A stretch of DNA of 16,668 nucleotides from positions 1-16,668 of the forward strand of contig CADBTM010000041.1 of assembly GCA_902797555.1 (NCBI GenBank), written 5' to 3'. The position numbers were made by a program, and so were the translations under genes. Positions 1 through 6,638 of this stretch are shown here, in pieces. Positions within the stretch are counted from its first letter, which is position 1. Each line of letters begins with the position of its first letter. The stretch is from Oscillospiraceae bacterium (lineage in GTDB: Bacteria > Bacillota > Clostridia > Oscillospirales > Butyricicoccaceae). The notes beneath the pieces are model-generated. The model was given only the letters and a program-made list of their open reading frames with translations, made no database searches and had not been told where the DNA came from.

Positions 1-1379
1 AAGAAATCGTAGATGATTTCGTTGAGCGGCATCTGATAATGAAGCTCCACCAGATGGGTGTCCAGATATTGCATATCCTTGAAAATGCCCCTCCGCTCCT
101 GACACATGGGCATAATATTGCCCACATAATCGGGCGGCGTGATGATGGACACGCGGGCATAGGGCTCGCGCGCCTCGAGAATCAGCGCGGGATCGGGATA
201 GTTGTGGGGATTGTCCACGAGGACGGTGGTGCCGTCGCTCTTGTCCACCTGATAGATCACAGAAGGCAGCGTGGTGATCAGATCGAGATCAAACTCCCGT
301 TCCAGACGCTCCTGAATGATCTCCATGTGAAGCATGCCCAAGAATCCGCAGCGGAATCCAAAGCCCAGCGCCACCGACGATTCCGGCTCGAAGGTGAGCG
401 AAGCGTCGTTGAGCTGCAGCTTTTCCAGTGCGTCCCGCAGATCGGGGTATTTGGAGCCGTCCTCGGTGTAGATACCGCAATACACCATCGGTTGAGCGGG
501 ACGGTAGCCGGGCAGCGCCTCGTCCGCGGGGCGGGAGGCCTCGGTAATGGTGTCGCCCACCTGCGTATCCTTTACCGTTTTGATGGAAGCAGTAAAGTAT
601 CCCACCTCACCGGCGATCAGCTCGTCGGCCTTGCGCATGCCAAAGGGCTCGAGATAACCGCATTCCAGCACGTCGTATTCCGCTCCGGTGGCCATGAGTC
701 GCACCTTCATGCCGGGACGGATCGTCCCCTGCTTGATGCGGAAATAGACGATAACGCCGAGATAGGGGTCGTACTGGCTGTCAAACACCAGCGCCTGCAG
801 AGGCGCAGAGGGATCGCCCTCAGGCGCAGGCACATTGGCCACGATATCCTCCAGAACGGCGGGAATATTGATGCCCATTTTTGCGGAGATCTCCGGTGCA
901 TCCATGGCGGGCAGACCGATGATATCCTCCACCTCCTGCTTGGCCTTTTCCGGGTCGGCAGCAGGCAGATCGATCTTGTTGAACACAGGCAGGATCTCCA
1001 GATTGGCATCCAGCGCAAGATAGGTGTTGGCCAGCGTCTGCGCCTCCACGCCCTGGGTGGAATCCACCACAAGCACCGCACCCTCGCAGGCCGCAAGACT
1101 GCGGGAAACCTCATAGTTAAAGTCCACATGACCCGGAGTGTCGATCAGGTTCATCTCGTAGGTCTCGCCGTCCTGCGCCTTGTAATACATGGTGACGGCG
1201 CGCGCCTTGATGGTGATGCCTCTCTCCTGCTCCAGCTCCATATTGTCCAAAAGCTGTGCACGCATCTCCCGCTGAGAGACCGTGTCAGTCAGCTCCAGCA
1301 GACGATCCGCCAAAGTAGACTTGCCGTGGTCGATATGGGCGATGATCGAAAAATTGCGGATTTTACTGCGGTCGGTCAT
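1..1379 (-). CDS. lepA: Elongation factor 4 (LepA), C-terminus cut by window edge
   Basis: Ribosome-associated GTPase that back-translocates or remodels stalled and early elongating ribosomes in the cytoplasm. The visible 459 residues begin MTDRSKIRNFSIIAHIDHGK. They carry the G1 loop AHIDHGKST (about residues 14-22), the RGITI switch I motif, DTPGH (G3) and NKID (G4), followed by EF-G-like domains II and III, including the stretch GFRCGFLGMLHMEIIQERLE. LepA is normally about 600 residues, so roughly the last 140, including the LepA-specific C-terminal domain, lie outside the window. The start at 1377-1379 has an AGGAG ribosome site 9 nt upstream. It lies 51 bp downstream of yebC on the same strand and is probably cotranscribed with it. 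In many Firmicutes lepA is followed by hemN/hrcA/grpE; that cannot be seen here. The family assignment is secure. Confidence 0.97.
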   Translation of the reverse strand, partial: MTDRSKIRNFSIIAHIDHGKSTLADRLLELTDTVSQREMRAQLLDNMELEQERGITIKARAVTMYYKAQDGETYEMNLIDTPGHVDFNYEVSRSLAACEGAVLVVDSTQGVEAQTLANTYLALDANLEILPVFNKIDLPAADPEKAKQEVEDIIGLPAMDAPEISAKMGINIPAVLEDIVANVPAPEGDPSAPLQALVFDSQYDPYLGVIVYFRIKQGTIRPGMKVRLMATGAEYDVLECGYLEPFGMRKADELIAGEVGYFTASIKTVKDTQVGDTITEASRPADEALPGYRPAQPMVYCGIYTEDGSKYPDLRDALEKLQLNDASLTFEPESSVALGFGFRCGFLGMLHMEIIQERLEREFDLDLITTLPSVIYQVDKSDGTTVLVDNPHNYPDPALILEAREPYARVSIITPPDYVGNIMPMCQERRGIFKDMQYLDTHLVELHYQMPLNEIIYDF

Positions 1380-1430
1380 GATTCACACTCCTGCGTCAAA
1401 TGGGCATTTGAAAAGACGGGATCGGAAGAA

Positions 1431-2159
1431 TTACTCGTTGTCCCAGTTGTGCCAGACGTTCTGGATGTCGTCGTTGTCGTCCATGACCTCCAGCATCTTT
1501 TCCATGTTCTTGATGTCGTCCTCGTTGGTCAGGGTCATATAGGTCTGGGGAATCATCTGCACCTCGGCCTCGAGGAACTCCAACCCCTGTTCCTGAAGGG
1601 TCTGCTTGACGGTGTCAAAATCGTCGGGATCGGTATAGATCTCAAACACACCGTCTTCCACCTGGAAATCGGAGGCACCTGCCTCGAGGGCCTGCATCAT
1701 AACGGTCTCTTCGTCCAGATCTTCGCCGTCCACGGCCAAAAAGCCCTTCTTGTCAAACTGCCAGGACACGCAGCCGGCGGCGCCCATGCCCTTGCCGTAT
1801 TTGTCCAGGTAGTGTCGCACCTCGGAAACGGTGCGATTCTTGTTGTCGGTCAGGGTCTCCACGATGACGGCAACTCCGCCGGGGCCATAGCCCTCATAGG
1901 CGGCATACTCATAGTTCTCTGCGGCGGCGCCGGATTTATATTTGTCCAGCGTGCGCTTGATATTGTCGTTGGGGACGTTTTCGCTCTTTGCTCTGGCGAT
2001 GACTGCAGCGAGCTTGGAGTTGGAATTGGGGTCGGCAGAGCCGCCCTCCTTGATGGCGATGGCCATCTCACGGGCGTACTTGGTGAAGATCTTTGCCTTC
2101 TTCGCGTCGGCAGCGCCCTTTGTCTTTTGGATGTTGTGCCATTTGGAATGTCCGGACAT
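1431..2159 (-). CDS. yebC: YebC/PmpR family protein (DUF28)
   Basis: A 242-residue cytoplasmic protein of the YebC family. Family members have been described as DNA-binding transcriptional regulators, and more recently as factors that help ribosomes through difficult sequences such as polyproline. The N-terminus MSGHSKWHNIQKTKGAADAK and the central VPNDNIKRTLDKY and YEGYGPGGVAVIVE segments are diagnostic, and the length is typical. An in-frame ATG five codons upstream (2172-2174) is rejected because it overlaps the GGAGGA ribosome site at 2167-2172. That site lies 7 nt before the ATG chosen here, which also gives the conserved MSGHSKW start. An extended -10 promoter lies upstream and lepA follows 51 bp downstream. 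Pairing with lepA fits the translation-related role, but which activity this protein has cannot be read from sequence. Confidence 0.96.
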   Translation of the reverse strand: MSGHSKWHNIQKTKGAADAKKAKIFTKYAREMAIAIKEGGSADPNSNSKLAAVIARAKSENVPNDNIKRTLDKYKSGAAAENYEYAAYEGYGPGGVAVIVETLTDNKNRTVSEVRHYLDKYGKGMGAAGCVSWQFDKKGFLAVDGEDLDEETVMMQALEAGASDFQVEDGVFEIYTDPDDFDTVKQTLQEQGLEFLEAEVQMIPQTYMTLTNEDDIKNMEKMLEVMDDNDDIQNVWHNWDNE

Positions 2160-2166
2160 AGTTGTT

Positions 2167-2172
2167 TCCTCC
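2167..2172 (-). promoter_or_regulatory. Ribosome binding site deciding the yebC start
   Basis: On the minus strand this reads GGAGGA and ends 7 nt before the ATG at 2157-2159. It overlaps the alternative upstream ATG at 2172-2174, so it can only serve the downstream start. Confidence 0.85.
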
Positions 2173-2215
2173 ATATTTATTCAAAATAAAATAACTTCGC
2201 ATAAGTTGACATCTT

Positions 2216-2244
2216 ATTTTACCATAATCGTTTTCAGAACACAA
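2216..2244 (-). promoter_or_regulatory. Probable sigma-A promoter for yebC-lepA
   Basis: On the minus strand a -35 TTGTGT (2239-2244) is followed by a 17-nt spacer and a -10 TAAAAT (2216-2221). The TGG immediately before the -10 gives an extended TGn element. This would start transcription about 50 nt before the yebC ATG. The spacing is ideal, but the -35 matches the consensus only in part. Confidence 0.6.
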
Positions 2245-2277
2245 CCCCCGAAAACGCAGATTTCTTGGGCAATGGAC

Positions 2278-2307
2278 GCATAAAAAGCAGTCATTTGAAA
2301 CAAACTA
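2278..2307 (+). promoter_or_regulatory. Possible sigma-G (forespore) promoter for the 45-codon gene
   Basis: GCATA at 2278-2282 fits the Bacillus sigma-G -35 consensus GHATR exactly. After 18 nt, CAAACTA at 2301-2307 matches the -10 consensus CATWHTA at all but one position. Transcription would start near 2313, leaving a leader of about 22 nt with the ribosome site inside it. I see no good TTGACA/TATAAT pair at a usable distance on this strand. The TTGACA at 2206-2211 has no -10 at 16-18 nt. The consensus comes from Bacillus work, and its use here is inference. Confidence 0.45.
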
Positions 2308-2334
2308 CCCTCGTAATGTTTGGGAGGTGATACA

Positions 2335-2472
2335 ATGGATCGCAAGTATGAACGCGAGAACGAGCAGAAGCAGGATCGCAGCGCCAACTATCAGAACAGC
2401 CGCGACAGCAAGAGCACCCAGAACAAGAATGACCGCAGCACCCAGAACTGCAGAGACGATAAGCGCAACTGA
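2335..2472 (+). CDS. Small polar, spore-protein-like protein (45 aa)
   Basis: A 45-codon gene beginning MDRKYEREN and ending CRDDKRN. It is preceded by a strong GGGAGGTGA ribosome site 4 nt before the ATG. The product is almost wholly Asn, Gln, Lys, Arg, Asp and Ser. It has two tyrosines (5 and 19), one cysteine (39) and no hydrophobic core, so it should be disordered. The tail holds a short internal repeat, STQNKNDR then STQNCRDD. It is the only plus-strand gene in the window and has its own promoter region and a terminator 10 nt after the stop. Composition, size and a sigma-G-like promoter suggest a small forespore protein, as seen widely but poorly named in clostridial spore formers. It does not show the classic alpha/beta or gamma SASP signatures, so it is best called hypothetical. 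No function can be assigned. Confidence 0.75.
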   Translation: MDRKYERENEQKQDRSANYQNSRDSKSTQNKNDRSTQNCRDDKRN

Positions 2473-2482
2473 ATACGATAGG

Positions 2483-2515
2483 AAAAATGCGGCAGAAGCA
2501 TCTGCCGCATTTTTT
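2483..2515. terminator. Bidirectional intrinsic terminator
   Basis: A perfect 14-bp inverted repeat (2483-2496 and 2501-2514) with a 4-nt loop and a GC-rich core GCGGCAGA. A run of five T follows on the plus strand, and five A precede the stem, giving five T on the minus strand. It starts 10 nt after the stop of the small plus-strand gene and sits just beyond the stop of the ArsC-like gene (2517), so it can end both converging transcripts. Confidence 0.93.
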
Positions 2516-2516
2516 G

Positions 2517-2852
2517 TTATTTCCATGTTTCCCAGATATCCGGACGAAAGCCAACCGTCGCTTCCCTTCCGTTTCGGACAATGGGGGTTTTGAAAAGGGT
2601 CGGGTCGTCCAAAAGCTTTTGTGCACGATCCTCATCATATGCGAGATAGCGCAGCGTGGCAGCGTCCCGATGCTTTTCATCAATGAGCGCTTCCAGTCCT
2701 CCCACTGCCTTTTTGACGGAATTGAGCTCGCCGGCGCTCATTCCGTAGCGAGGCAGATCGATGCTTTGAAACTTGATCCTCCGCTCCTGAAACCAGCGCT
2801 GGGCTTTTTTGGTGTCAAAGCATTTGTTCTTTCCGTAGATCTGAATGTTCAT
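2517..2852 (-). CDS. ArsC/Spx-family thioredoxin-fold protein
   Basis: A 111-residue protein of the ArsC/Spx/YffB family (small thioredoxin-fold proteins such as glutaredoxin-linked arsenate reductase and the RNA polymerase-binding regulator Spx). It opens MNIQIYGKNKCFDTKKAQRW, with Cys11 at the active-site position, and has the cis-proline segment TPIVRNG (89-95) and a typical C-terminal GFRPDIWETW. Cys11 is the only cysteine. The motif is C-F-D-T, so the CxxC switch of Spx is absent, as are the extra cysteines of thioredoxin-linked ArsC. It is therefore more likely a YffB-like protein or a glutaredoxin- or thiol-dependent reductase than an Spx regulator. Its ribosome site AGGGGGAC overlaps the yitT-family stop 9 bp upstream, so translation is probably coupled. 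It is the last gene of the long unit. The family is secure; the substrate is unknown. Confidence 0.9.
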   Translation of the reverse strand: MNIQIYGKNKCFDTKKAQRWFQERRIKFQSIDLPRYGMSAGELNSVKKAVGGLEALIDEKHRDAATLRYLAYDEDRAQKLLDDPTLFKTPIVRNGREATVGFRPDIWETWK

Positions 2853-2861
2853 CTTGTCCCC

Positions 2862-3734
2862 CTACTGTTCCGCATGCTTAAAGCCCTTGCCGAACACTTC
2901 GTTGATGTTGCTCAGCATCAGAAAGGCGTTTTCGTCCTGTCCCAGAACCGCTTTTTTCAGTTCTCCCGTTTCATGGCGATGCACCACGCAAAGCAGCATG
3001 GTGCGCGCATCGCCGGTATACATTCCGGTGGCGTCCATGGCGGTCACGCCGTGCTTAAGCTGGGACAGGACGGCCTGGGACACCTCCTGCGGCTTTGAGG
3101 TAATGATGACGGCCTTTTTCTGAACGTCCATACCGTATACCAGACGGTCGATCATATGACCGGATAGAAAGCTGCTGATGAGGGCATACAGCGCGCTGTC
3201 CGCGCTTTTATAAAAGAAGGCCGAGACAAGGATGACCACCACGTTGATGCTGAAGTTCATCGTTCCAACGGGAATGTCCTTTTTCCGGTTGAGCCATTTG
3301 GAGATGATATCCGTTCCGCCGGAGGTGCCGCCCCCGCGAAACACCAGCCCCAAGCCTGTGCCCATTACAATGCCGCCATAAAGAGCAGAGATCACCATCT
3401 CGCCGGAAAAGCCGGGAATGATATTTGCCATCAGGTCCACCCAGAGTGCGCTGACCACGTTTGCGTACACCGTCTTGTAGAAAAAGCTGCGTCCCATGGT
3501 ACGCCACCCAAGAAAGTACAGCGGAATGTTGAAAAGCAGCGTTACCATACCCACAGGCGTGGAGAACAGATAGTTGAGCAGCAGGGACACACCGGCGATA
3601 CCGCCCATGGGGATGTGCAGCGGCTTGATAAACACCAGTTGGCCGGTGGCATAGATGATTGCGCCCGCTGTAACCCAAAGCCATGGCAGGATATCATCCT
3701 TTTGGATGGAAAAAACCTTTTTTTCTTTTGTCAT
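2862..3734 (-). CDS. YitT family membrane protein (DUF161 + DUF2179)
   Basis: A 290-residue inner-membrane protein of the YitT/YpjC family, whose molecular function is not established. After a short lysine-rich cytoplasmic start come several hydrophobic segments (roughly residues 15-35, 45-58, 62-78, 112-130, 160-176 and 180-196). The loop FRGGGTSGGTDIISKW (132-147) is the family hallmark, and MGGIAGVSLLLNY (43-55) is also typical. Residues 205-285 form the soluble DUF2179 domain. Length and both domains are normal. The ATG overlaps the preceding HAD gene stop by 4 bp (ATGA), and the ArsC-like gene follows 9 bp after the stop, so it is mid-operon. There is no sign of transfer or damage. Confidence 0.93.
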   Translation of the reverse strand: MTKEKKVFSIQKDDILPWLWVTAGAIIYATGQLVFIKPLHIPMGGIAGVSLLLNYLFSTPVGMVTLLFNIPLYFLGWRTMGRSFFYKTVYANVVSALWVDLMANIIPGFSGEMVISALYGGIVMGTGLGLVFRGGGTSGGTDIISKWLNRKKDIPVGTMNFSINVVVILVSAFFYKSADSALYALISSFLSGHMIDRLVYGMDVQKKAVIITSKPQEVSQAVLSQLKHGVTAMDATGMYTGDARTMLLCVVHRHETGELKKAVLGQDENAFLMLSNINEVFGKGFKHAEQ

Positions 3735-4546
3735 GGTTCTATGATTCCTTTCTCAATACGGCGGATCAGCTCTGCAATGGTATGATGGGTATGGGGCGGC
3801 AGCAGGTGCCGGGCGATGGCGCGAATGGCGGGATCGGCGTTTTCGGGAGCACAGCTGTTTCGGGCACACTCCAAAAGCTGGATGTCGTTTGGCCCATCGC
3901 CCACGGTAAACAGGTTTTCCGGGCGGATACCCAGCAGCTCCCGCAGATGAATGGCAGCGCTGCCTTTGTTTGCATCGTGCCGCATGATCTCCACCATGTG
4001 ATGTCCCGAAAACTGGGTGAAGAAAAAGCCCTCTCCCACCCGTTCGGTCAGCGCCCTTGCCTGTTCCAGAATCTCCGGCTCGCCAGTGATGACAAGACTG
4101 AGCCACGGCTGGGGAATGCATTCTGCCGGGCAGGGATTCCACGGAATCTTGACCGAGCGAAGATGTGCCCGGGAATAGTCACTTTCCTGCGCCACATAGG
4201 GACGATGCTCCGCATAGACCTCTATTCCGATCTGGGGAAACGCCCGACTGAGGGTCTGAACCAAGGTATATCCCCGCTGTCCGATGCAGGTGGTATACAG
4301 ATCCTTCCCGGTGGAAAAATCATAGATCACCGACCCGTTGTACAAAATCGCAGGAGCGTTGATGCGCAGCTCCGGAAAAAAATGCTCCATGCCGCTTTTG
4401 CTGCGCCCGGTGGCAATGGAGAACAGTCCTCCCCCGTCGATGAACCGATCGATCGCCGCTCTTGTTTCCGGGGAAATCCGGTCGCACTCGTTAAGCAGCG
4501 TTCCGTCCATATCCGTGAGGATCAATTTACCTTCAAATACACTCAT
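3731..4546 (-). CDS. Cof-type HAD-superfamily phosphatase
   Basis: A 271-residue cytoplasmic hydrolase of the Cof/YbjI (HAD IIB) group, which removes phosphate from small sugar or cofactor phosphates. All four HAD motifs are present: motif I TDMDGTLL with Asp12 (nucleophile) and Asp14; motif II Thr46 in SIATGRS; motif III Lys194 in DANKGSA; and motif IV GDGPND with Asp217 and Asp221. The region between motifs II and III (about 80-190) is the type IIB cap that sets substrate choice. It overlaps the stop of the pseudouridine synthase gene upstream and the start of the yitT-family gene downstream, each by 4 bp (ATGA), so all three are translationally coupled. The substrate cannot be inferred; the phosphosugar-type aldolase three genes earlier is only a weak hint. 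Confidence 0.93.
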   Translation of the reverse strand: MSVFEGKLILTDMDGTLLNECDRISPETRAAIDRFIDGGGLFSIATGRSKSGMEHFFPELRINAPAILYNGSVIYDFSTGKDLYTTCIGQRGYTLVQTLSRAFPQIGIEVYAEHRPYVAQESDYSRAHLRSVKIPWNPCPAECIPQPWLSLVITGEPEILEQARALTERVGEGFFFTQFSGHHMVEIMRHDANKGSAAIHLRELLGIRPENLFTVGDGPNDIQLLECARNSCAPENADPAIRAIARHLLPPHTHHTIAELIRRIEKGIIEP

Positions 4547-5457
4547 TTGCTTTGCAGTCTGTTCAGAAAATCTTCAAACCAATCGGGCAGCGGACAGGTC
4601 AGATGCACTTCCCGCCCGTCGGCGGGATGGAGAAAGGTCAGCTCGCGGGCGTGGAGACACTGCCCCGCCAGACGGGAACCGTCATTCTTTCTTCCATAGA
4701 GGGGATCCCCTGCCAGAGGATGCCCCAAGGAGGCCATATGCACCCGGATCTGATGGGTGCGGCCGGTCTCCAGCCTGCAGCGTATATAGGTAAAGCCCGG
4801 GTAACGGGCAAGCACCTGATAATGGGTCACGGCCGGTCGGCCATCAGGCACGATGGCCATCTTTTTCCGATCCTTTGGATTGCGCCCCAAGGGGGCGTTG
4901 ACCGTGCCGATATCATCTTTCAGATTGCCCAATACCACCGCCTCGTACACTCTGGACAAGGTGTGATCCTTAAGCTGTGCGGAAAGATACAGGTGCGCCT
5001 TATCATTTTTTGCCACGATCACCAGTCCGGAAGTATCCTTGTCGATGCGGTGGACGATGCCGGGGCGAAATGCACCGCCGATGCCGGAAAGGCTGTCTCC
5101 GCAATGGGCAAGAACGGCGTTGACCAGTGTTTTGTCCGGATTGCCCGGCGCAGGATGCACCACCATGCCCCGCGGCTTGTTGACCACGACAACGTCATCG
5201 TCTTCATAAACGATATCCAAGGGAATCTCCTGCGGCTGGGCCGAAATGGGAGCCGGATCGGGCAGCAGAACAGCGATCGATTCTCCGCCGCAGATACGAT
5301 AATTCTTTTTCAACACTTTTCCGGAGCAGGTGATATTCCCCTCCTCCGCAAGACGCTGTGCAGCAGATCGTGTCAAGTCACTTAGCTTGTCAGATAAAAA
5401 CACGTCCAGCCGCGTCCCCGCGTCAGCGGGAAGCGCCGTCAGAGTGATCGTTTTCAT
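4543..5457 (-). CDS. RluA/RluD-family 23S rRNA pseudouridine synthase
   Basis: A 304-residue enzyme that converts specific uridines to pseudouridine, most likely in 23S rRNA helix 69 by analogy with RluD. An S4 RNA-binding domain occupies about residues 14-62. The catalytic domain follows, with VNKPRGMVVHP (92-102) and the active-site block HRIDKDTSGL, where Asp139 is the expected nucleophile. RLETGRTHQIRVH and GDPLYG are further family motifs. The length is normal. The start lies 35 bp inside the end of lspA and has its own AAGGAG site 7 nt upstream. The lspA-rluD pair is a conserved Firmicute neighbourhood (ylyB in Bacillus). The stop overlaps the HAD gene start by 4 bp. Target positions are inferred from the family and not shown here. 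Confidence 0.95.
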   Translation of the reverse strand: MKTITLTALPADAGTRLDVFLSDKLSDLTRSAAQRLAEEGNITCSGKVLKKNYRICGGESIAVLLPDPAPISAQPQEIPLDIVYEDDDVVVVNKPRGMVVHPAPGNPDKTLVNAVLAHCGDSLSGIGGAFRPGIVHRIDKDTSGLVIVAKNDKAHLYLSAQLKDHTLSRVYEAVVLGNLKDDIGTVNAPLGRNPKDRKKMAIVPDGRPAVTHYQVLARYPGFTYIRCRLETGRTHQIRVHMASLGHPLAGDPLYGRKNDGSRLAGQCLHARELTFLHPADGREVHLTCPLPDWFEDFLNRLQSK

Positions 5458-5926
5458 CTTTTTTCTCCTTTTTCAAACGGCGCGGCTCGACGAACAAAAG
5501 GTAAAACACCATCAGAAATACACCCACGTTGAGCAGGATGTCCGCCACATTGAAAATGGGAAAATGGATCAGGCAAAAGTCGAAAAAATCCACCACATAT
5601 CCCTGAAACACCCGGTCAATGATGTTGCCCAGCGCTCCGGCAAGGATCAGACACAGGGCAATCTGTCCCATGGGATACTTCATCCACTTTTTCAGCAGCG
5701 CATACAGGATCCCCGCCAGCAAAACAAAGCTGATGATCAAAAGTACCGCCCGATTGTCACGCAGCATACTGAACGCCGCGCCCGTGTTCTCGCAATAGGT
5801 GAGATGAAACACATTCTGGATCAGCGGGATCGTTTCCACCTTTTTCAGTTCTACCGCTGCCCAATGCTTGGTCAGCTGGTCGATCAGCACGCCGAGAATG
5901 GGAATAAGAAAATATATTGCTGTCAT
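5423..5926 (-). CDS. lspA: Lipoprotein signal peptidase (signal peptidase II)
   Basis: A 167-residue membrane aspartyl protease that removes the signal peptide from diacylglyceryl-prolipoproteins. Four hydrophobic segments are visible (about 3-17, 60-78, 86-103 and 124-146). Between the first two lies the conserved ENTGAAFS block (46-53). The catalytic aspartates are Asp104 in NIIDR and Asp129 in FNVADILLN. The tail after residue 147 is highly charged (Arg, Lys, Glu, Asp) and hydrophilic, and part of it is encoded by the stretch that overlaps the start of the next gene. A good AAAGGAG ribosome site precedes the ATG, and the aldolase stop lies 11 bp upstream. It works on the outer face of the cytoplasmic membrane after Lgt, which is not in the window. 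Confidence 0.97.
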   Translation of the reverse strand: MTAIYFLIPILGVLIDQLTKHWAAVELKKVETIPLIQNVFHLTYCENTGAAFSMLRDNRAVLLIISFVLLAGILYALLKKWMKYPMGQIALCLILAGALGNIIDRVFQGYVVDFFDFCLIHFPIFNVADILLNVGVFLMVFYLLFVEPRRLKKEKKDENDHSDGASR

Positions 5927-5937
5927 GGAGTTCTCCT

Positions 5938-6624
5938 TTACACAGCCTGTATTACAGGAGGTTTCCCGTCATCAGGGCGCTGCAGCGGGTCACAGGCACG
6001 CAGGGCGCGTCTGCCCTCCTCCGGAATGGGCGCAGGGGCGCCGCCATTACAAAATGCCATAGAAAGGTACAGCGTCTGAGCGGCCTGCTCTGCGGCACAC
6101 ACGCCGTCAAACGCATGCCACAGCGTTGCGCCGTATGCGATCGAGCCGTGATTGCCCAGCAATGTCACATTGTTATCCAAGCCAAAGCCGCGAATGGCGC
6201 TTTCCGCCAACGCTTCTGTTCCCGGGATCTCAAAGGGAACGACCCGCACGGGAGACGAGCAATGCATGCAGATCTCGTGATTGATGAGCGGGATCTCCTT
6301 CCCTGCCGCAGCCGCGGCAAGAGCGTAGGGGCTGTGGCAGTGCACCACGGCGTCTGCCCGAGGAAAGGTGCGATAAATCAGCGTGTGCATCGGCCATTCG
6401 CTGGAGGGGCGAAGCTGACCTTCGACGAGTTTTCCCTGAATGTCGATGATGGGAATATCTTCAGGGCGAAGGCGGTCATAAGGGCGGGAGGTGGGCTTGA
6501 TGGCGATCAGACCGGATTCAGGATCGCGTACACTGAGATTTCCTCCGGTATGCATGGTCAGTCCGCTGATGAGCATCTGATGCCCGTAGTAAATCAGCTC
6601 CTCCCGCAAGGCGCGCAGCAGCAT
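5938..6624 (-). CDS. Class II aldolase/adducin family protein (fuculose-phosphate aldolase-like)
   Basis: A 228-residue zinc-dependent aldolase-fold protein. Relatives cleave L-fuculose-1-phosphate, L-ribulose-5-phosphate (epimerisation) or methylthioribulose-1-phosphate (dehydration). Visible motifs are TGGNLSVR (27-34, phosphate loop), PSSEWPMH with Glu76 (metal-binding/catalytic base), HCH with His95 and His97, and NHGS with His159 as the third metal histidine. PSSEW resembles E. coli FucA most closely. The last 30 residues, rich in Pro and Gly, have no clear counterpart in FucA. An AGGGGGAG ribosome site precedes the ATG, 14 bp after the pyrophosphatase stop. No sugar kinase, isomerase or transporter is nearby, so the substrate is unknown. 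Its placement among housekeeping genes is unusual. Confidence 0.9.
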   Translation of the reverse strand: MLLRALREELIYYGHQMLISGLTMHTGGNLSVRDPESGLIAIKPTSRPYDRLRPEDIPIIDIQGKLVEGQLRPSSEWPMHTLIYRTFPRADAVVHCHSPYALAAAAAGKEIPLINHEICMHCSSPVRVVPFEIPGTEALAESAIRGFGLDNNVTLLGNHGSIAYGATLWHAFDGVCAAEQAAQTLYLSMAFCNGGAPAPIPEEGRRALRACDPLQRPDDGKPPVIQAV

Positions 6625-6638
6625 GGATTCTCCCCCTC

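Noticed and set aside
1396..1411. Short inverted repeat TCAAAT/ATTTGA between yebC and lepA
   Set aside because: Only 6 AT-rich base pairs and no T-run, so it is too weak for a terminator. It is most likely chance.
39..2189. 716-codon plus-strand frame opposite lepA and yebC
   Set aside because: It is codon-aligned antisense to two well-identified genes. Its openness is explained by scarce TTA, CTA and TCA codons, and the translation resembles no family I know.
2193..2207. AACTT/AAGTT hairpin in the yebC leader followed by a T-rich stretch
   Set aside because: A 5-bp AT-rich stem is not stable enough for an attenuator, and nothing in the leader resembles a known riboswitch.
2206..2211. TTGACA on the plus strand as a -35 box for the small gene
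   Set aside because: No acceptable -10 lies 16-18 nt downstream. CATAAT is only 11 nt away.
2305..2526. Minus-strand 73-codon frame encoding a very hydrophobic, membrane-like peptide
   Set aside because: It is the complement of the Asn/Gln/Ser/Asp-rich small gene; such codons reversed give Val, Leu and Ala. It has no good ribosome site, runs through the terminator hairpin and overlaps the end of the ArsC-like gene.
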